DNA from: a virus
IMG/VR virus record: IMGVR_UViG_3300012532_000009
Span: 1-34,635 of that record
DNA length: 34,635 nucleotides
Reading direction: 5' to 3' (one strand)
The position numbers and the translations under genes were made by a program. This document shows, piece after piece, positions 1 to 8,282 of this stretch. The first letter of the stretch is position 1. The number at the start of each line of letters is the position of its first letter. The notes under the pieces were generated by a model. It ran no database searches. It was not told the origin of the DNA and worked only from the letters and a program-made list of their open reading frames with translations.

Positions 1-74
1 ACACTCCGCGAGAGACCTCTCAGGCTAGATCGCGCGCGCTTGACCAGAATTCTAGTCAGAAGGACGCAGAATGA
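1..74 (+). CDS. HNH endonuclease, 3' end (gene wraps around the window ends)
   Basis: This is the C-terminal end of the HNH gene that starts at 34356. The frame open at base 34635 continues over the junction (last base C plus bases 1-2 form one codon) and runs without a stop to TGA at 72-74. That stop overlaps the terminase start as ATGA, the coupling used throughout this genome. The tail is basic and polar with no recognisable domain. The whole gene would encode 117 residues. The continuity implies that the window is a full circle cut at an arbitrary point. Confidence 0.8.
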   Translation, partial: TPRETSQARSRALDQNSSQKDAE

Positions 75-1423
75 CCGAATCGCTCCAGGGGTTTGCGAAG
101 TTCTGCGAGAAACTGAAGATCGAGTCGGGAGCGCCGTTCCGCCTACTCTCGTTTCAGCGGGCGCTGCTAGCCGACTACTTTGGGGGCACGCGGCAAACCG
201 TAGCCATTGTCCCGAAGAAGAATGGCAAGACGACCCTCGTGGCCGCGCTCGCGCTGTACCACCTCTGGAACACCGAGAATGCGGACGGGATCATCGTGGC
301 CGCCGCCCGAGACCAGGCACAGAAGATCCTCGACCAGGCGCGGATGTTCGTGCGCTCCTCGGACGAGCTGACCGCCCGGTTCAAGGTCATGCAGCGGACC
401 ATCACCTACCCGGATCAGAACGGGAAGATCGAGGTGCGGGCCTCGGATGTGGACAAGGTGGACGGCGTGCTTCCCACGCTGGCCATCATCGACGAGCTTC
501 ACCGGCATCGCACGGCCGAGTTGTATGGCGTCATCTCAGACGGCCTAGTTGCTCGAGGCGGGAAGATGATCACCATCTCCACCGCCGGCTGGAATATGGA
601 CTCCCCACTGGGGAAATTGCGGGAGAAGGCTCATGCACTGCCGACGTTCACGCGGGTGGGGATGTACAACCACGCGACTGGGCCGGGGTTTGTCTTCCAT
701 GAGCTCTGTCTCGAGGATGGGGACAACCTCGATGACCTGAAGCTGGTGGGGCTGGTGAACCCGCTTCCCCAGAAGCGGAAGGCCTTGTGGGAAATCAAGA
801 ACGCGCCGGACATGACACCCGGCCGGTGGGCCCGGTTTCACTGTGGAATCTGGACTCATGGGGAGGAACCCTGGCTGACGGCGGCGGACTGGGAGGCGTG
901 CCGCGCCGACATCGGCACACTTGCCGAAGGAGAGTCCTGTTACGCCGCAGTGGTCTACGGACATGGAGCCGCGGTGGCGCTGGCCGCACCCAGGCACGAC
1001 GGTGAGGGCGCGGCGGTTGCCGCGAAGATCTGGCCAGAAGGGCCGCCGCTGGCGGAAGTCGAGAGATACGTCGTCGAGCTGGCTCATAGATACGTGCTGA
1101 CTCAGGTGGCCTTTGACAAAGTGTTTACGCGCTCGGCGGAAATCCTGGCCGAGCAGGGAGTCGGGATGGAATCAGTGCCGCTCTCGACCGAGCTCCTGAC
1201 TGTGGCGACATCCTCACTTCGCCGGATCATCGACGAGCGGAAGCTGGTCCACGACGGCGACCCGGCGCTGAGACAACACGTCTTGTCCGGCGCGACGAAG
1301 GACACGCAGCGCGGATGGCACCTCATCCCGACGCCTGAATCGAGAGGACTGATCGCCATGGCGGTAGCCGTCAATCTAGCTACGCAGGTGCCGGCCGAGG
1401 CTCCGGCTTATATCGCCCTATGA
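71..1423 (+). CDS. terL: Terminase large subunit (ATPase intact, nuclease site degenerate)
   Basis: DNA-packaging motor, 450 aa. It docks on the portal and pumps DNA into the prohead. Walker A PKKNGKTT is at residues 48-55 and Walker B IIDELH at 139-144, as in HK97/lambda-type actinophage terminases. The C-terminal RNase H-like nuclease domain is recognisable (LVHDGDPALRQHVL near 398-411, VAFD ending at D349). However, the motif I acidic residues are replaced (VVYGHGAAVAL around Y296) and the final motif reads GLIAMAVAV with A429 where the family has Asp. Of the usual acidic set only D349 is evident. The start is ATG 71, overlapping the HNH stop. No small-subunit gene was recognised next to it. 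The family call is firm; loss of nuclease activity is an inference from motif reading. Confidence 0.93.
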   Translation: MTESLQGFAKFCEKLKIESGAPFRLLSFQRALLADYFGGTRQTVAIVPKKNGKTTLVAALALYHLWNTENADGIIVAAARDQAQKILDQARMFVRSSDELTARFKVMQRTITYPDQNGKIEVRASDVDKVDGVLPTLAIIDELHRHRTAELYGVISDGLVARGGKMITISTAGWNMDSPLGKLREKAHALPTFTRVGMYNHATGPGFVFHELCLEDGDNLDDLKLVGLVNPLPQKRKALWEIKNAPDMTPGRWARFHCGIWTHGEEPWLTAADWEACRADIGTLAEGESCYAAVVYGHGAAVALAAPRHDGEGAAVAAKIWPEGPPLAEVERYVVELAHRYVLTQVAFDKVFTRSAEILAEQGVGMESVPLSTELLTVATSSLRRIIDERKLVHDGDPALRQHVLSGATKDTQRGWHLIPTPESRGLIAMAVAVNLATQVPAEAPAYIAL

Positions 1424-2688
1424 GGCTGTTCGGTATCCCGATTGGGAAGGAACGCCACTCGCTCGACAAGATGAAGGTCTGGGGGGAGGGGGGTTCCCCG
1501 GAAGATCCTAGCTATTCCGGTATGGCCGTTTCGCAGGAGACGGCCCTTCGTCTGACGGTGGTGTGGCGTTGTATCCGCCTCATCTCGGAGACGCTGGCAG
1601 CGCTGCCCGTGGACATTGTGCGGAAGCGGGGCGAGGTTCGCGAGCCAGTGGCACGACCACCGTCGTGGGCCGAGGTGCCGAATCCTGAGCAGACGTGGTT
1701 CCAGTTCGCGGAGCGGGTCTTCGAGTCCCTGGCTATGGATGGCAATGCATTCATCGCTATCACGTCGGTGGATGCGATGGGTTTCCCCCAGGAGCTCTGG
1801 GTGCTGAACCCCCGTGCAATCCAAGTGAAGTCGGAAAGCGGCAGAACGTACTTCTTGTGGGGCCCGACGAACCAGAGGCTATCTCGATATGGGCCAGCCG
1901 ATTTCACGGGGGACGTGCTGCACATAGCGCTTGCTACGGCCGGCGGATCGCGGGGGATGTCGCCGCTGGAGCAGGCGCGGCAGGCCATCGGGCTGGGATT
2001 GGTGACGGAGAAGACCGGGGCCAAGTTCTTCGGTCGGGGCCAGCAGATGTCCGGGGTTATTCAGCTGCCGGCTTCGCAGCGAGGTCCCGGCGAGTCGAAG
2101 GAGTACATCTCGCTAATGCGAGAGACGTGGGAGGCCGAGCACAGCGGGAGCGACAAGGTTCATCGTCCGGGGATCCTGAGCGGTGGGGCCACGTGGCAGC
2201 AAATCTCGATCACGAACGAGCAGGCACAGTTTCTTGAGACGAGACGGTTCCAGGTGGAAGAGATCGCCTCGCGGGTGTATGGCATCCCGCCGCATATGGT
2301 GGGACTTCAGGGCTATACGTCGAACTTCGGGACGGGCATCGAAGCTCAGTCCCTCGGGTTCGTGCGGTTCACCCTGCTGCCGTGGATCGTGAGGTTCGAG
2401 CAGGCGATGAGCCAGCTCCTTCCGCGAGGCCAATACGTCCGTTTGAACCAGCGCGGGTTGGTGCGGGCCGATTCGGCGACTGAGATGGATCTCTTGGTGA
2501 GGGCTTCGAACAACGGACTCATGAGCCGGAATGAGGCGCGGGCCTTTTTGGATATGGAGCCCGTGCCCCGGGGAGACAAGTTCTGGATGCCGCTCAACCT
2601 AGCCGAGGTCGGTTCGCCCCCCACCCCATCCCCGGCGGGTAACGGGCAAGTTCCAGTTCCAGTAGGAGGAGACAATGCGCAACCGTGA
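1420..2688 (+). CDS. Portal protein, HK97 family
   Basis: 422 aa. It forms the dodecameric ring at the capsid vertex through which DNA passes and on which terminase and neck assemble. Family features are TVVWRCIRLISETLAALP near residue 46, a central YGIPPHMVG segment at about 287-295, and a C-terminal NGLMSRNEARAFLDMEPVP segment that matches the usual end of HK97-like portals. The start codon overlaps the terminase stop (ATGA at 1420), indicating translational coupling. The last residues are Pro/Gly-rich. Length is normal for the family. Confidence 0.95.
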   Translation: MRLFGIPIGKERHSLDKMKVWGEGGSPEDPSYSGMAVSQETALRLTVVWRCIRLISETLAALPVDIVRKRGEVREPVARPPSWAEVPNPEQTWFQFAERVFESLAMDGNAFIAITSVDAMGFPQELWVLNPRAIQVKSESGRTYFLWGPTNQRLSRYGPADFTGDVLHIALATAGGSRGMSPLEQARQAIGLGLVTEKTGAKFFGRGQQMSGVIQLPASQRGPGESKEYISLMRETWEAEHSGSDKVHRPGILSGGATWQQISITNEQAQFLETRRFQVEEIASRVYGIPPHMVGLQGYTSNFGTGIEAQSLGFVRFTLLPWIVRFEQAMSQLLPRGQYVRLNQRGLVRADSATEMDLLVRASNNGLMSRNEARAFLDMEPVPRGDKFWMPLNLAEVGSPPTPSPAGNGQVPVPVGGDNAQP

Positions 2689-3646
2689 GTTTGCCAGCCT
2701 GGGTGTAGAGATGGCCGAGGCCAAGGTGGTAGAAGGCCGGACGCTGGAGGGGTATCTGTCGGCGTTCAACTACCCCATTGACGAGTCATGGGGACGGCAG
2801 AAGCGGACCCTGTTCATGCGGCCGGGCATGTGGAACAAGACTCTCCAAGAAAACCGTGATCAGATCCAGATGTTGTTCAACCATGGGATGGGAAGCCACG
2901 ATGTTCCCATCGGCGTGTGGACGGATCTCGAGCCAGACACGCGGGGATTGTACGGGCGGGGGACGCTCCACGACGGGCCGGCCAACCAGGACGTGATTGC
3001 TGCGCTGGCCGCAGGGGCACTGCGGGCCATGTCGGTGCAGTTCGAGGTCACCGATGATTCTTTCAACGAGGACCGTACCGAGCGGTACATCCATGCGGCC
3101 AAGCTGTATGAGGGCGGGCCGGTGACGTTCCCCAAGAACCTGGGGGCGACGGCCAGCCTGCACTCCATGGCGCAGATGGCGACGCTCCTTGCCGAGGAGG
3201 AGGTCGCTGAGAAGGAGCTTCACTGGGACGGAGCTGCGGCCATGCAGAGCGCAAGCTCCGCGGCCGAATTCCGTAAGATCGCATTTGAACGGGACAACGA
3301 CTCCGACCCAGACACGGCGGCCCATTGGGCGCTGCCCCACCACCCGAGTCCGGGCGCGGATGCCGACCCGGCCGGAGTCGCCGCCGCACTGGCCGCGCTC
3401 CACGGTGGTCGGGGTGGAGTACCCGACCTGAAGAATTCCGCAGCCGCGGAATCGCATCTCAATGCGCATCGAGCCGAAGCATCGTCTCAGGGGGCCGGCA
3501 CCAAGGCCACCCCCGAGGACGACCGCCTCACTCGCATCCGTTACGAGCTGCATGTCAGCCAGTCCTCGCTGAAGGAAGCGGAGGACTGGCTTGCGAGAGA
3601 GGAGAAGGCAAATGAGCGTACAGGAGCTCATGCGGACCCTTCTTGA
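2675..3646 (+). CDS. Prohead protease, HK97 (S78/U35) family, with C-terminal extension
   Basis: Serine protease that matures the capsid by cleaving scaffold segments. The catalytic core covers about residues 20-175: His70 in LFNHG and Ser120 in AMSVQFEV correspond to the family's His and Ser, and EGYLSAFN is the usual N-terminal strand. At 323 aa it is longer than a bare protease. Residues ~205-275 add a module with WALPHH, GVAAALAALHGGRGG and HLNAH, a type I associate with other actinophage proteases, followed by a charged helical tail. It overlaps the portal end by 14 bases and has a good AGGAGGA ribosome site. The tail may serve as scaffold or capsid contact (inference). Confidence 0.9.
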   Translation: MRNREFASLGVEMAEAKVVEGRTLEGYLSAFNYPIDESWGRQKRTLFMRPGMWNKTLQENRDQIQMLFNHGMGSHDVPIGVWTDLEPDTRGLYGRGTLHDGPANQDVIAALAAGALRAMSVQFEVTDDSFNEDRTERYIHAAKLYEGGPVTFPKNLGATASLHSMAQMATLLAEEEVAEKELHWDGAAAMQSASSAAEFRKIAFERDNDSDPDTAAHWALPHHPSPGADADPAGVAAALAALHGGRGGVPDLKNSAAAESHLNAHRAEASSQGAGTKATPEDDRLTRIRYELHVSQSSLKEAEDWLAREEKANERTGAHADPS

Positions 3647-4898
3647 CGAGAAGGGGAAGCTAGTCGCCAAACAGCGAGAGCTGCACACAAGCCTCGAGGC
3701 GACCGGGGAATGGAAGGCTGAGGACGAGGCGGAGTGGGTTGCGATCTCGAGGGAGATCGACGAGAAGTCTCGCCGTTTCGATCAGCTGAAGCAGATGCAG
3801 GAGATCGAGAAGGAGAACGCGGCTCAGCGTGAGGCGTTCGTTAAGATGATCGGGGCCGACCCGGTCGACAAGGCGAAGGAAGACCTTAACGCCCGGGTTC
3901 GGTCGTTCATGCGGGCCTCGCTTCCTGGTTCGCTGGAGTACGCCCCGAAGGCCATCGACGTCAGTATCTCTGACACCTACGGTGTCATGACCGATGGTCG
4001 CAGCGTGATGCGCGAGTACCACACGCTGACCAAGGGCGTGACCACGGCCGGTGGCTACCTGGTTCCCCAGGACTTCTCGCGAACCCTGATGATTCACTTG
4101 GTCAACATGGCGGCAGTTCGCCAGACCAATGCCAGGGTTCTTCGGACGTCCAACGGCCAGGCCCTGCCCGTGCCGAAGACGACCAGCTACGGCGCGTCTG
4201 CGATCGCAACTGAAGGTACGGCGCTGGCGGCCTCCGACCCGGCCTTTGGTCAGGTCTCGCTGGGAGCCTTCAAGTACGGCCAGATCATCCAGCTCTCGCG
4301 TGAGCTGGTTGAGGACGAGGCCGTGGATATCGTCGGATTCCTGGCGGAGAACGCCGGCCGCACGGTCGGACTCGCCAACGGGGCCGACTTGGTTGTGGGT
4401 GGCGGCTCGACCGCACCGCAGGGCGCGGCTGTTTCGCCGGTTCAGGGCATCGGTGGCAACATCGCCAATGCTGCGGCGCTGTCCGCCGACAACCTGATCG
4501 ACCTGTTCCACGGCATTAACGGCCCGTACCGGGCCAACGGATACTGGCTCATGAACGACCTGACGCTTGCGCAGGTGAGGAAATTCAAGGACACCACGAA
4601 CCAGTACCTCTGGCAGCCCGGGCTTACCGCCGGTGAGCCGGACAGCCTGTTGGGTAGGCCGATCGTGACCGACCCCAACGTGCTTCGTGCCGGTGCAGGT
4701 GCGGCCCTCGTGCTATTCGGGGACTTCAGCCTGTTCTACACGATTCGCGACGTGGATGGGATCCGGTTCGAGCGCAGCGACGACTACGCATTCGGGAACG
4801 ATCTTATCAGCTTCAGAGTGATTTTCCGCTCTGACGCGAAGCAGATCCTGAATGACACGACCAACTCGGCCGTGAAGGCAATCATCCTTACTGCGTAG
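3612..4898 (+). CDS. Major capsid protein, HK97 fold
   Basis: 428 aa. Residues 1-~95 are a charged coiled coil typical of the delta (scaffolding) domain removed by the protease. The HK97-fold body follows, with TAGGYLVPQDFSR, FKYGQIIQLSRELVEDEA, YWLMNDLTLAQVRKFKD, LLGRPIVTDPN and VLFGDFSLFYTIRD, the normal order for this family. ATG 3612 is preferred over a TTG at 3591 because GGAGAAGG lies just upstream. The gene overlaps the protease by 35 bases in another frame. Confidence 0.96.
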   Translation: MSVQELMRTLLDEKGKLVAKQRELHTSLEATGEWKAEDEAEWVAISREIDEKSRRFDQLKQMQEIEKENAAQREAFVKMIGADPVDKAKEDLNARVRSFMRASLPGSLEYAPKAIDVSISDTYGVMTDGRSVMREYHTLTKGVTTAGGYLVPQDFSRTLMIHLVNMAAVRQTNARVLRTSNGQALPVPKTTSYGASAIATEGTALAASDPAFGQVSLGAFKYGQIIQLSRELVEDEAVDIVGFLAENAGRTVGLANGADLVVGGGSTAPQGAAVSPVQGIGGNIANAAALSADNLIDLFHGINGPYRANGYWLMNDLTLAQVRKFKDTTNQYLWQPGLTAGEPDSLLGRPIVTDPNVLRAGAGAALVLFGDFSLFYTIRDVDGIRFERSDDYAFGNDLISFRVIFRSDAKQILNDTTNSAVKAIILTA

Positions 4899-4912
4899 CT
4901 CGGAGGGTGGGC

Positions 4913-5413
4913 ATGCGTGAGCTAGCCTGGGCGGCGGGTCTCTTCGAGGGCGAGGGATGCTTCGCTTTTAAGAAGGACTCGGCGCCCAGGGCGCTCGCGC
5001 AGATTCAGATGACGGATGAAGATGCGGTGCGGCGGTTTCATCAAGCCGTGGGCATCGGAAGCGTTAGTGGCCCCAGATCCTACGGCGATCGTCGTCCGTC
5101 ATGGGTGTGGAATGTTCAGAGTAATGAGGAGTTCCAGGCTATCGTGGCGATGCTCTGGTACGGGTTGGGGCAACGTCGCCGCGAGAAGGCAAGAGAAATC
5201 CTTGCAGCCGTTCGCCCCCATATGCGGCCACGCCGAGGCCGATCTCTATGCCGGAGGGGGCATTCGGATTGGTACCAGCGCCCAGACGGAGGCCGGCGCT
5301 GTCGCCCCTGCACACTTGAGCGGGTGCGAGATTGGGTGATGGCTAATCCCGACAAGCGGCGAGAAGCCGTGCGGCGTTACAACGCGAAGCGAAGGAGTGC
5401 AACATGGCACTGA
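4913..5413 (+). CDS. LAGLIDADG-type homing endonuclease, free-standing
   Basis: 166 aa. Residues ~4-17 carry one LAGLIDADG-like motif, AWAAGLFEGEGCF, followed by a mixed alpha/beta region normal for single-motif enzymes that act as homodimers. The C-terminus adds a zinc-finger-like CxxGH plus CxxC unit (LCRRGH, CRPC) and a basic helix, probably for DNA binding. ATG 4913 has GGAGGG five bases upstream. It lies between the capsid gene and the next virion gene and overlaps the latter by 10 bases, so it reads as an invader that kept the operon intact. Virion function is unlikely. Confidence 0.85.
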   Translation: MRELAWAAGLFEGEGCFAFKKDSAPRALAQIQMTDEDAVRRFHQAVGIGSVSGPRSYGDRRPSWVWNVQSNEEFQAIVAMLWYGLGQRRREKAREILAAVRPHMRPRRGRSLCRRGHSDWYQRPDGGRRCRPCTLERVRDWVMANPDKRREAVRRYNAKRRSATWH

Positions 5414-5775
5414 TTCAATCCGGCGGGGGTAGTCAGGGCGGTGTCGTGCTTTCCGCAGCCCAAACCGGGAACGGCGATAGCACGAACACCGTGCAGCGCA
5501 GCCCCGGCGGTGCTGGCGCCGTCGTCATCACGTCTGCCGTCGGCGCAACCCCGACCGTCACGGTGAACATCCAGGGGTCGGTAGACGGCACGAACTTCTT
5601 CAACATCCCCTATGCGTTGGTCGCCACCCCGGAGACGCTGAGTGTGGCCGCCATCACCATCACGACGGCGGTTACCACGACGTATCTCCTGCGGCCCAAC
5701 TCGCCCTGGCAGTTCCTCAAGCTCGCCTACAGCGCCAATACGAATGTCACGCTGACGGCAACGGCGTTCGTCTGA
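5404..5775 (+). CDS. Small virion protein, candidate capsid decoration protein
   Basis: 123 aa, rich in Thr, Val and Ala with alternating beta-strand pattern (VTVNIQGSVDGTNFFNIP). No catalytic motif. Position immediately downstream of the capsid gene, ignoring the inserted nuclease, suggests a head decoration or accessory protein. ATG 5404 has AAGGAG at good spacing inside the end of the homing endonuclease gene. Family not recognised; the role is inferred from context. Confidence 0.75.
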   Translation: MALIQSGGGSQGGVVLSAAQTGNGDSTNTVQRSPGGAGAVVITSAVGATPTVTVNIQGSVDGTNFFNIPYALVATPETLSVAAITITTAVTTTYLLRPNSPWQFLKLAYSANTNVTLTATAFV

Positions 5776-5786
5776 AAGGAAGAGAC

Positions 5787-5999
5787 ATGCCGAAGTTGAA
5801 GATTCTCGATTCGGTTGCAATGTTCAAGCTCGGCATCAGGGCCGAAGAGGGGGAGGAGTACGACGCCTCTCCCACCGAGGCTGCCCTGGCGTTGAGCATG
5901 GGCTGGGCCGAGAAGGCCAAGGAGAAGCCCAAGGAGATCGAGCCCGACGAGGAGAAGAAGCCCGAGAAGCGCCCGGTAGGCCGGCCGCGGAAGGCCTAG
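5787..5999 (+). CDS. Small head-region protein with AT-hook-like tail
   Basis: 70 aa. The N-terminal part (KLKILDSVAMFKLGIRAEEG ... AALALSMGWAEKA) is a small domain often seen in phage head modules. The C-terminus is a charged Lys/Glu tail ending RPVGRPRKA, which resembles an AT-hook (GRP flanked by basic residues). Strong AAGGAAG ribosome site. Possible DNA or capsid contact; the biochemical role is unknown. Confidence 0.75.
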   Translation: MPKLKILDSVAMFKLGIRAEEGEEYDASPTEAALALSMGWAEKAKEKPKEIEPDEEKKPEKRPVGRPRKA

Positions 6000-6002
6000 C
6001 GC

Positions 6003-6545
6003 GTGGCAGACTTCGCCACCGCCGCCGAACTCGAGACATTCACCGGCGGGCTGATCACCGATACGCCCCGGGCGACGGCACTCCTGGGATATGCATCGGC
6101 CTGGATCCGGAAATACACCGGCCAGACGCTGAGCCAGGTGGCTGGCGATACGGTGATCTTCGGGGGCTCCCCCGCGAACGTGCTGTATCTCCCCCAGCGC
6201 CCGGTGACGGCGGTTACCTCGATCCTGGTGGACTCAGTGGCCACCACGTCGTTTGTGTGGAGCCGATGGGGGACGGTGTACCGCCTTCCCAGAGATACGG
6301 ACTGGATCTTCTCCGACCACATCCAGGTGGTCTACGACCACGGCTACGCCACCACGGAGCCTGAGTATCAGGGGGTCAAGGCGGTGTGCCTCAACGCCGC
6401 CAGCCGGTTGTGGACGATCAACAAGGCGGCACAGTTCGACCAGTACGGCAACCCGACCGAGGCGGCGGGGTTCGGCCCCGAGATGTTCCTGTCGGTGGCC
6501 GAACGGGAACTGTTGAGAGACCTCGGCAACGTGCCAGTGGGCTAG
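6003..6545 (+). CDS. Head-tail connector (HK97 gp6-like adaptor)
   Basis: 180 aa with GTG start three bases after the previous stop. The N-terminus (ATAAELETFTGG ... LLGYASAWIRKYTGQ) and the central LPQRPVTAVTSILVD followed by VYDHGY are the usual marks of phage connector/adaptor proteins that bind under the portal. The C-terminus (FLSVAERELLRDL) is also typical. Gene position after the capsid agrees. Confidence 0.87.
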   Translation: MADFATAAELETFTGGLITDTPRATALLGYASAWIRKYTGQTLSQVAGDTVIFGGSPANVLYLPQRPVTAVTSILVDSVATTSFVWSRWGTVYRLPRDTDWIFSDHIQVVYDHGYATTEPEYQGVKAVCLNAASRLWTINKAAQFDQYGNPTEAAGFGPEMFLSVAERELLRDLGNVPVG

Positions 6546-6580
6546 CGGTGGCGGACAGCAGGACCACCGCATTGCGGTTG

Positions 6581-7051
6581 ATGTCTGAGAATCCCATCAC
6601 GCAGAAGTGGTGCAGTAAGTGTGGCGAGGCGAAGCGGATAGATGAGTTTGGGTCCAGTCCGACATGTTGCGATGGGCGAGATCCGCGCTGCTTGATCTGT
6701 AAGCGTGCTGCGAGTGCTGGCTACTACCAGCGCTGGTCACCAGAGCAGCGAATGAAGCACCGCGAACGCGTTCTCCGAACGCGCTACGGGATGAATATTG
6801 CTCAGGTAGAGGCACTTTATAAGAAGCAGGGAGGGCGGTGCACCATTTGCGGACGCTCAGGTGATCGCCCGGCTGTTCACGAGAAACGGCGAAGCAACGC
6901 CGGGATATTGCACGTGGACCACGACCATCTAGATGGTAGTCCGCGTGGGCTTCTGTGTGGTCAGTGCAACAAGATGCTGGGGTTTGCTGGAGATGATGTA
7001 GGCGTGCTGACAAGGGCAGCGGCATACATCACCGGACACCGAAGGGTGTGA
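6581..7051 (+). CDS. Endonuclease VII-like HNH nuclease, free-standing
   Basis: 156 aa from ATG 6581; a GTG at 6548 in the same frame is an alternative. Zinc-binding cysteine pairs (WCSKC, CTIC, CGQC) surround a core HVDHDH followed by RGLLCGQCN, the signature of recombination endonuclease VII-type nucleases. It probably nicks or cuts DNA and acts as a homing enzyme, as it interrupts the structural operon. Codon use is visibly less GC-biased than in flanking virion genes. No strong ribosome site is seen. Confidence 0.87.
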   Translation: MSENPITQKWCSKCGEAKRIDEFGSSPTCCDGRDPRCLICKRAASAGYYQRWSPEQRMKHRERVLRTRYGMNIAQVEALYKKQGGRCTICGRSGDRPAVHEKRRSNAGILHVDHDHLDGSPRGLLCGQCNKMLGFAGDDVGVLTRAAAYITGHRRV

Positions 7052-7064
7052 TGCCGCTATCGCC

Positions 7065-7493
7065 GTGACCCATCAATGGTTTGCACAGGCCTTCGTCACG
7101 ATGGCCAACAAGGAAGCCGACTGGGATACCGATGTGGTGAAGACCATGATCTCCACGGTCACTTACGTCCCCAACCAGAACACGGACAAATACAAGTCGA
7201 GCGTGACCAACGAGGTTACGGGGACGAACTACACCGCCGGCGGGGCCACCATCTCGCCGCTGACATCGGCCGAAGCTGCCTTAGTGTGGAATCTAGACGG
7301 TGCCGACGCCGCCTGGACGACCGTCACCTTCACGGGTGGCCGGATCGCCGCGACCTACGACAACTCCCCCGCTACCGACGCCACGCGGCCTCTCTTGTCC
7401 TACGTCAACTTCGGCGCGGACCAAAGCCCTGCCGGCGTTAATTTCACGATTCAGTGGGATGCAGCAGGCTTGGTCCGCGTGACCGTGTCATAG
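7065..7493 (+). CDS. Virion structural protein (head/tail region), unassigned
   Basis: 142 aa from GTG 7065; ATG 7101 is an alternative. The segment EVTGTNYTAGGATISPLT is typical of a widespread phage structural protein of about this size that starts with a strand-rich domain and has a conserved G-Y-T-x-G-G turn. It is bracketed by two inserted nuclease genes. Exact virion position cannot be told from sequence. Confidence 0.75.
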   Translation: MTHQWFAQAFVTMANKEADWDTDVVKTMISTVTYVPNQNTDKYKSSVTNEVTGTNYTAGGATISPLTSAEAALVWNLDGADAAWTTVTFTGGRIAATYDNSPATDATRPLLSYVNFGADQSPAGVNFTIQWDAAGLVRVTVS

Positions 7494-7514
7494 TAAGTGT
7501 TACATTAGTGGGGC

Positions 7515-8012
7515 ATGGCAAAGATTGAGATCGACGATGAAGGCCAGCGGTGGTACGTCTTTTCAGGCCGCCGTGCGCGAATGGAAGAACGTTCCTGTCA
7601 TGCCTGCGGTAGGGCTTTCTGGGTAATGCCCCATAGGACGCAGCGGCTGCACTGCTCACACTCGTGTTCTTGGCGCTGTTCAGAGCTGTCGTGCAAGAAG
7701 GTAAACGCCGCCCGTGGGTTTAAGGGGATACCGGGCGCTGAGCACTATCGCTGGCGCGGCGGACGCCTCACTGATAACGAGGGATACGTTCGTGTCTGGG
7801 TGGCCCCTCAGCAGTATCGACTGGAGCATCGGATGGCGATGGAGCAGGTTCTTGGTCGCCCCCTGTTGTCGACAGAGAACGTGCACCACAAGAACGGCGT
7901 TCGGAATGACAACCGTCCAGAGAACCTAGAACTTTGGGTCAAGAGCCAGCCCCCCGGTCAGCGCATCCACGAGCAGAAGCACTGCCCAACCTGTACCTGT
8001 AACGGAGGATAG
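7515..8012 (+). CDS. HNH endonuclease, free-standing homing type
   Basis: 165 aa. The N-terminal zinc-finger-like pairs (CHAC and the CSHSC area) are followed by the HNH core LEHRMAMEQVLGRPL and VHHKNGVRNDNRPENLEL, a very common phage homing form in which HH, N and the late N/E build the metal site. The C-terminus has a further HCPTCTC cysteine cluster. It ends one base before the next virion gene. Poor ribosome site. It is one of three nuclease insertions within 3.1 kb. Confidence 0.92.
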   Translation: MAKIEIDDEGQRWYVFSGRRARMEERSCHACGRAFWVMPHRTQRLHCSHSCSWRCSELSCKKVNAARGFKGIPGAEHYRWRGGRLTDNEGYVRVWVAPQQYRLEHRMAMEQVLGRPLLSTENVHHKNGVRNDNRPENLELWVKSQPPGQRIHEQKHCPTCTCNGG

Positions 8013-8273
8013 ATGCCGGACATCGAGTCCATCTTCACGCCGCACCACCCGGACATCAGCAAGTCTCCCAACGGCGACATCACCATCATGCCGCCCGCGG
8101 CCGTCGCCGCGTCTCAAGCCCTGATTCCGCCTGAAGCCCGAGGGGGGAAGGAGCTCATCGCGCAGGTGGTTATCAACGTCCCGCTGGGCAAGCTTGAGCG
8201 GTTCCTCAAGGACGTGCAGGCCATGCTCACGGATGACAACTGGCGGGGACCGGGCACCGGCCTGGTTCCCTAG
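8013..8273 (+). CDS. Small hypothetical protein of the structural operon
   Basis: 86 aa, ATG directly after the HNH stop with GGAGG upstream. The C-terminal part (ELIAQVVINVPLGKLERFL) could form a strand plus helix. No known family recognised. Operon position makes a head-tail joining or virion role plausible, nothing more. Confidence 0.65.
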   Translation: MPDIESIFTPHHPDISKSPNGDITIMPPAAVAASQALIPPEARGGKELIAQVVINVPLGKLERFLKDVQAMLTDDNWRGPGTGLVP

Positions 8274-8282
8274 GAGGAGTAC

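Noticed and set aside
2786-3688. 300-codon minus-strand ORF opposite the prohead protease
   Set aside because: It mirrors a confirmed gene; composition is Arg/Gly/Pro-rich shadow sequence with no motif.
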